DNA of 64,000 nucleotides from Streptomyces sp. NA02950 (GTDB taxonomy: Bacteria; Actinomycetota; Actinomycetes; Streptomycetales; Streptomycetaceae). The notes under the pieces are model-generated. The model was not told the DNA's origin and ran no database searches. It worked only from the letters and a program-made list of their open reading frames with translations. The translations under genes were made by a program, and so were the position numbers. The stretch lies in NCBI RefSeq assembly GCF_013364155.1, contig NZ_CP054916.1, forward strand, positions 372,001 through 436,000, given 5' to 3'. Shown here piece by piece: positions 63,771-64,000 of the stretch (within the stretch, counting starts at the first letter, position 1; the number at the start of each line of letters is the position of its first letter).

Positions 63771-64000
63771 GTGGAAGAGACGAACACCCTTCACGGCCGA
63801 GCAGTGCTCATCACCGGGGGAGGCACCGGGATCGGCCGTGCGACGGCCCAGCAGTTCGCTGCCGCGGGCGCCGAGGTGCTTATCATCGGCCGGACTGATC
63901 GTCGGCCGCACCGGCCGCCTTCTCGTCGACTCCGCAGGCACCACTGCCATCGGAGCGGATTCATCCAGGCAGACGGACATCGCCGACGCCCTGCGCAACA
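63771..64000 (+). CDS. Short-chain dehydrogenase, N-terminus (runs off window, frame doubtful)
   Basis: From GTG 63771 the frame reads [20 protein letters not shown] then [16 protein letters not shown], the TGxxxGxG cofactor site and second strand of a classical SDR. After IIGRT the same frame becomes Arg/His/Pro-rich ([16 protein letters not shown]), whereas the next frame reads [20 protein letters not shown]. This suggests a frameshift or a junction near 63895, so the gene may be broken. The rest lies outside the window. Confidence 0.55.
   Translation, partial: MEETNTLHGRAVLITGGGTGIGRATAQQFAAAGAEVLIIGRTDRRPHRPPSRRLRRHHCHRSGFIQADGHRRRPAQ

Overview
The window is high-GC DNA (roughly 70 percent) with GTG starts, GGAGG-type ribosome binding sites and gene families typical of actinomycetes: ROK sugar repressors, SUKH-4 immunity, the Pat acetyltransferase fusion, many two-domain universal stress proteins (USPs) and CBS-BON proteins. 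A Streptomyces or close relative is most likely. The many truncated and frameshifted genes and insertion-sequence scraps suggest an accessory chromosome arm.

Layout. 1-10100 holds small independent regulator/target pairs: ROK kinase and ROK repressor, tautomerase and HxlR regulator, LysR and MFS exporter, and a GntR regulator with an FAD oxidoreductase. An aminoglycoside-type phosphotransferase and degenerate IS5 and IS110 transposases lie among them. 10100-12770 is mostly broken genes (HNH endonuclease, SDR, Ku, alpha/beta hydrolase) around an intact cold-shock gene. 12767-18700 has two LysR/transporter pairs and a solitary SUKH-4 immunity gene between truncated genes.

19100-56400 is a stress and dormancy island. 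It contains four full two-domain USPs, one internally deleted USP and several USP fragments; four CBS-BON proteins and one Hrp1-like CBS protein; a DUF1918-nitroreductase fusion and its deleted paralogue; a DUF1876 protein; PPK2 and the Pat acetyltransferase; and a GH65 phosphorylase. Most of these families belong to the mycobacterial DosR dormancy regulon. Two energy and ion modules sit back to back within it. One is a five-gene minus-strand unit (NuoE-NuoF diaphorase, formate dehydrogenase, P-type cation ATPase, two TrkA proteins). The other is a nine-gene plus-strand V/A-type ATPase operon preceded by a USP. A recurrent GGCC-N4/5-GGCC-like palindrome lies upstream of several stress genes.

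57100-64000 is a catabolic operon on the minus strand: class III CoA-transferase, enoyl-CoA hydratase, acetoacetate decarboxylase, 3-hydroxyacyl-CoA dehydrogenase and acyl-CoA dehydrogenase, with a LysR regulator upstream. The start of an SDR behind a tandem operator-like repeat closes the window. I saw no rRNA, tRNA, CRISPR array or complete mobile element.
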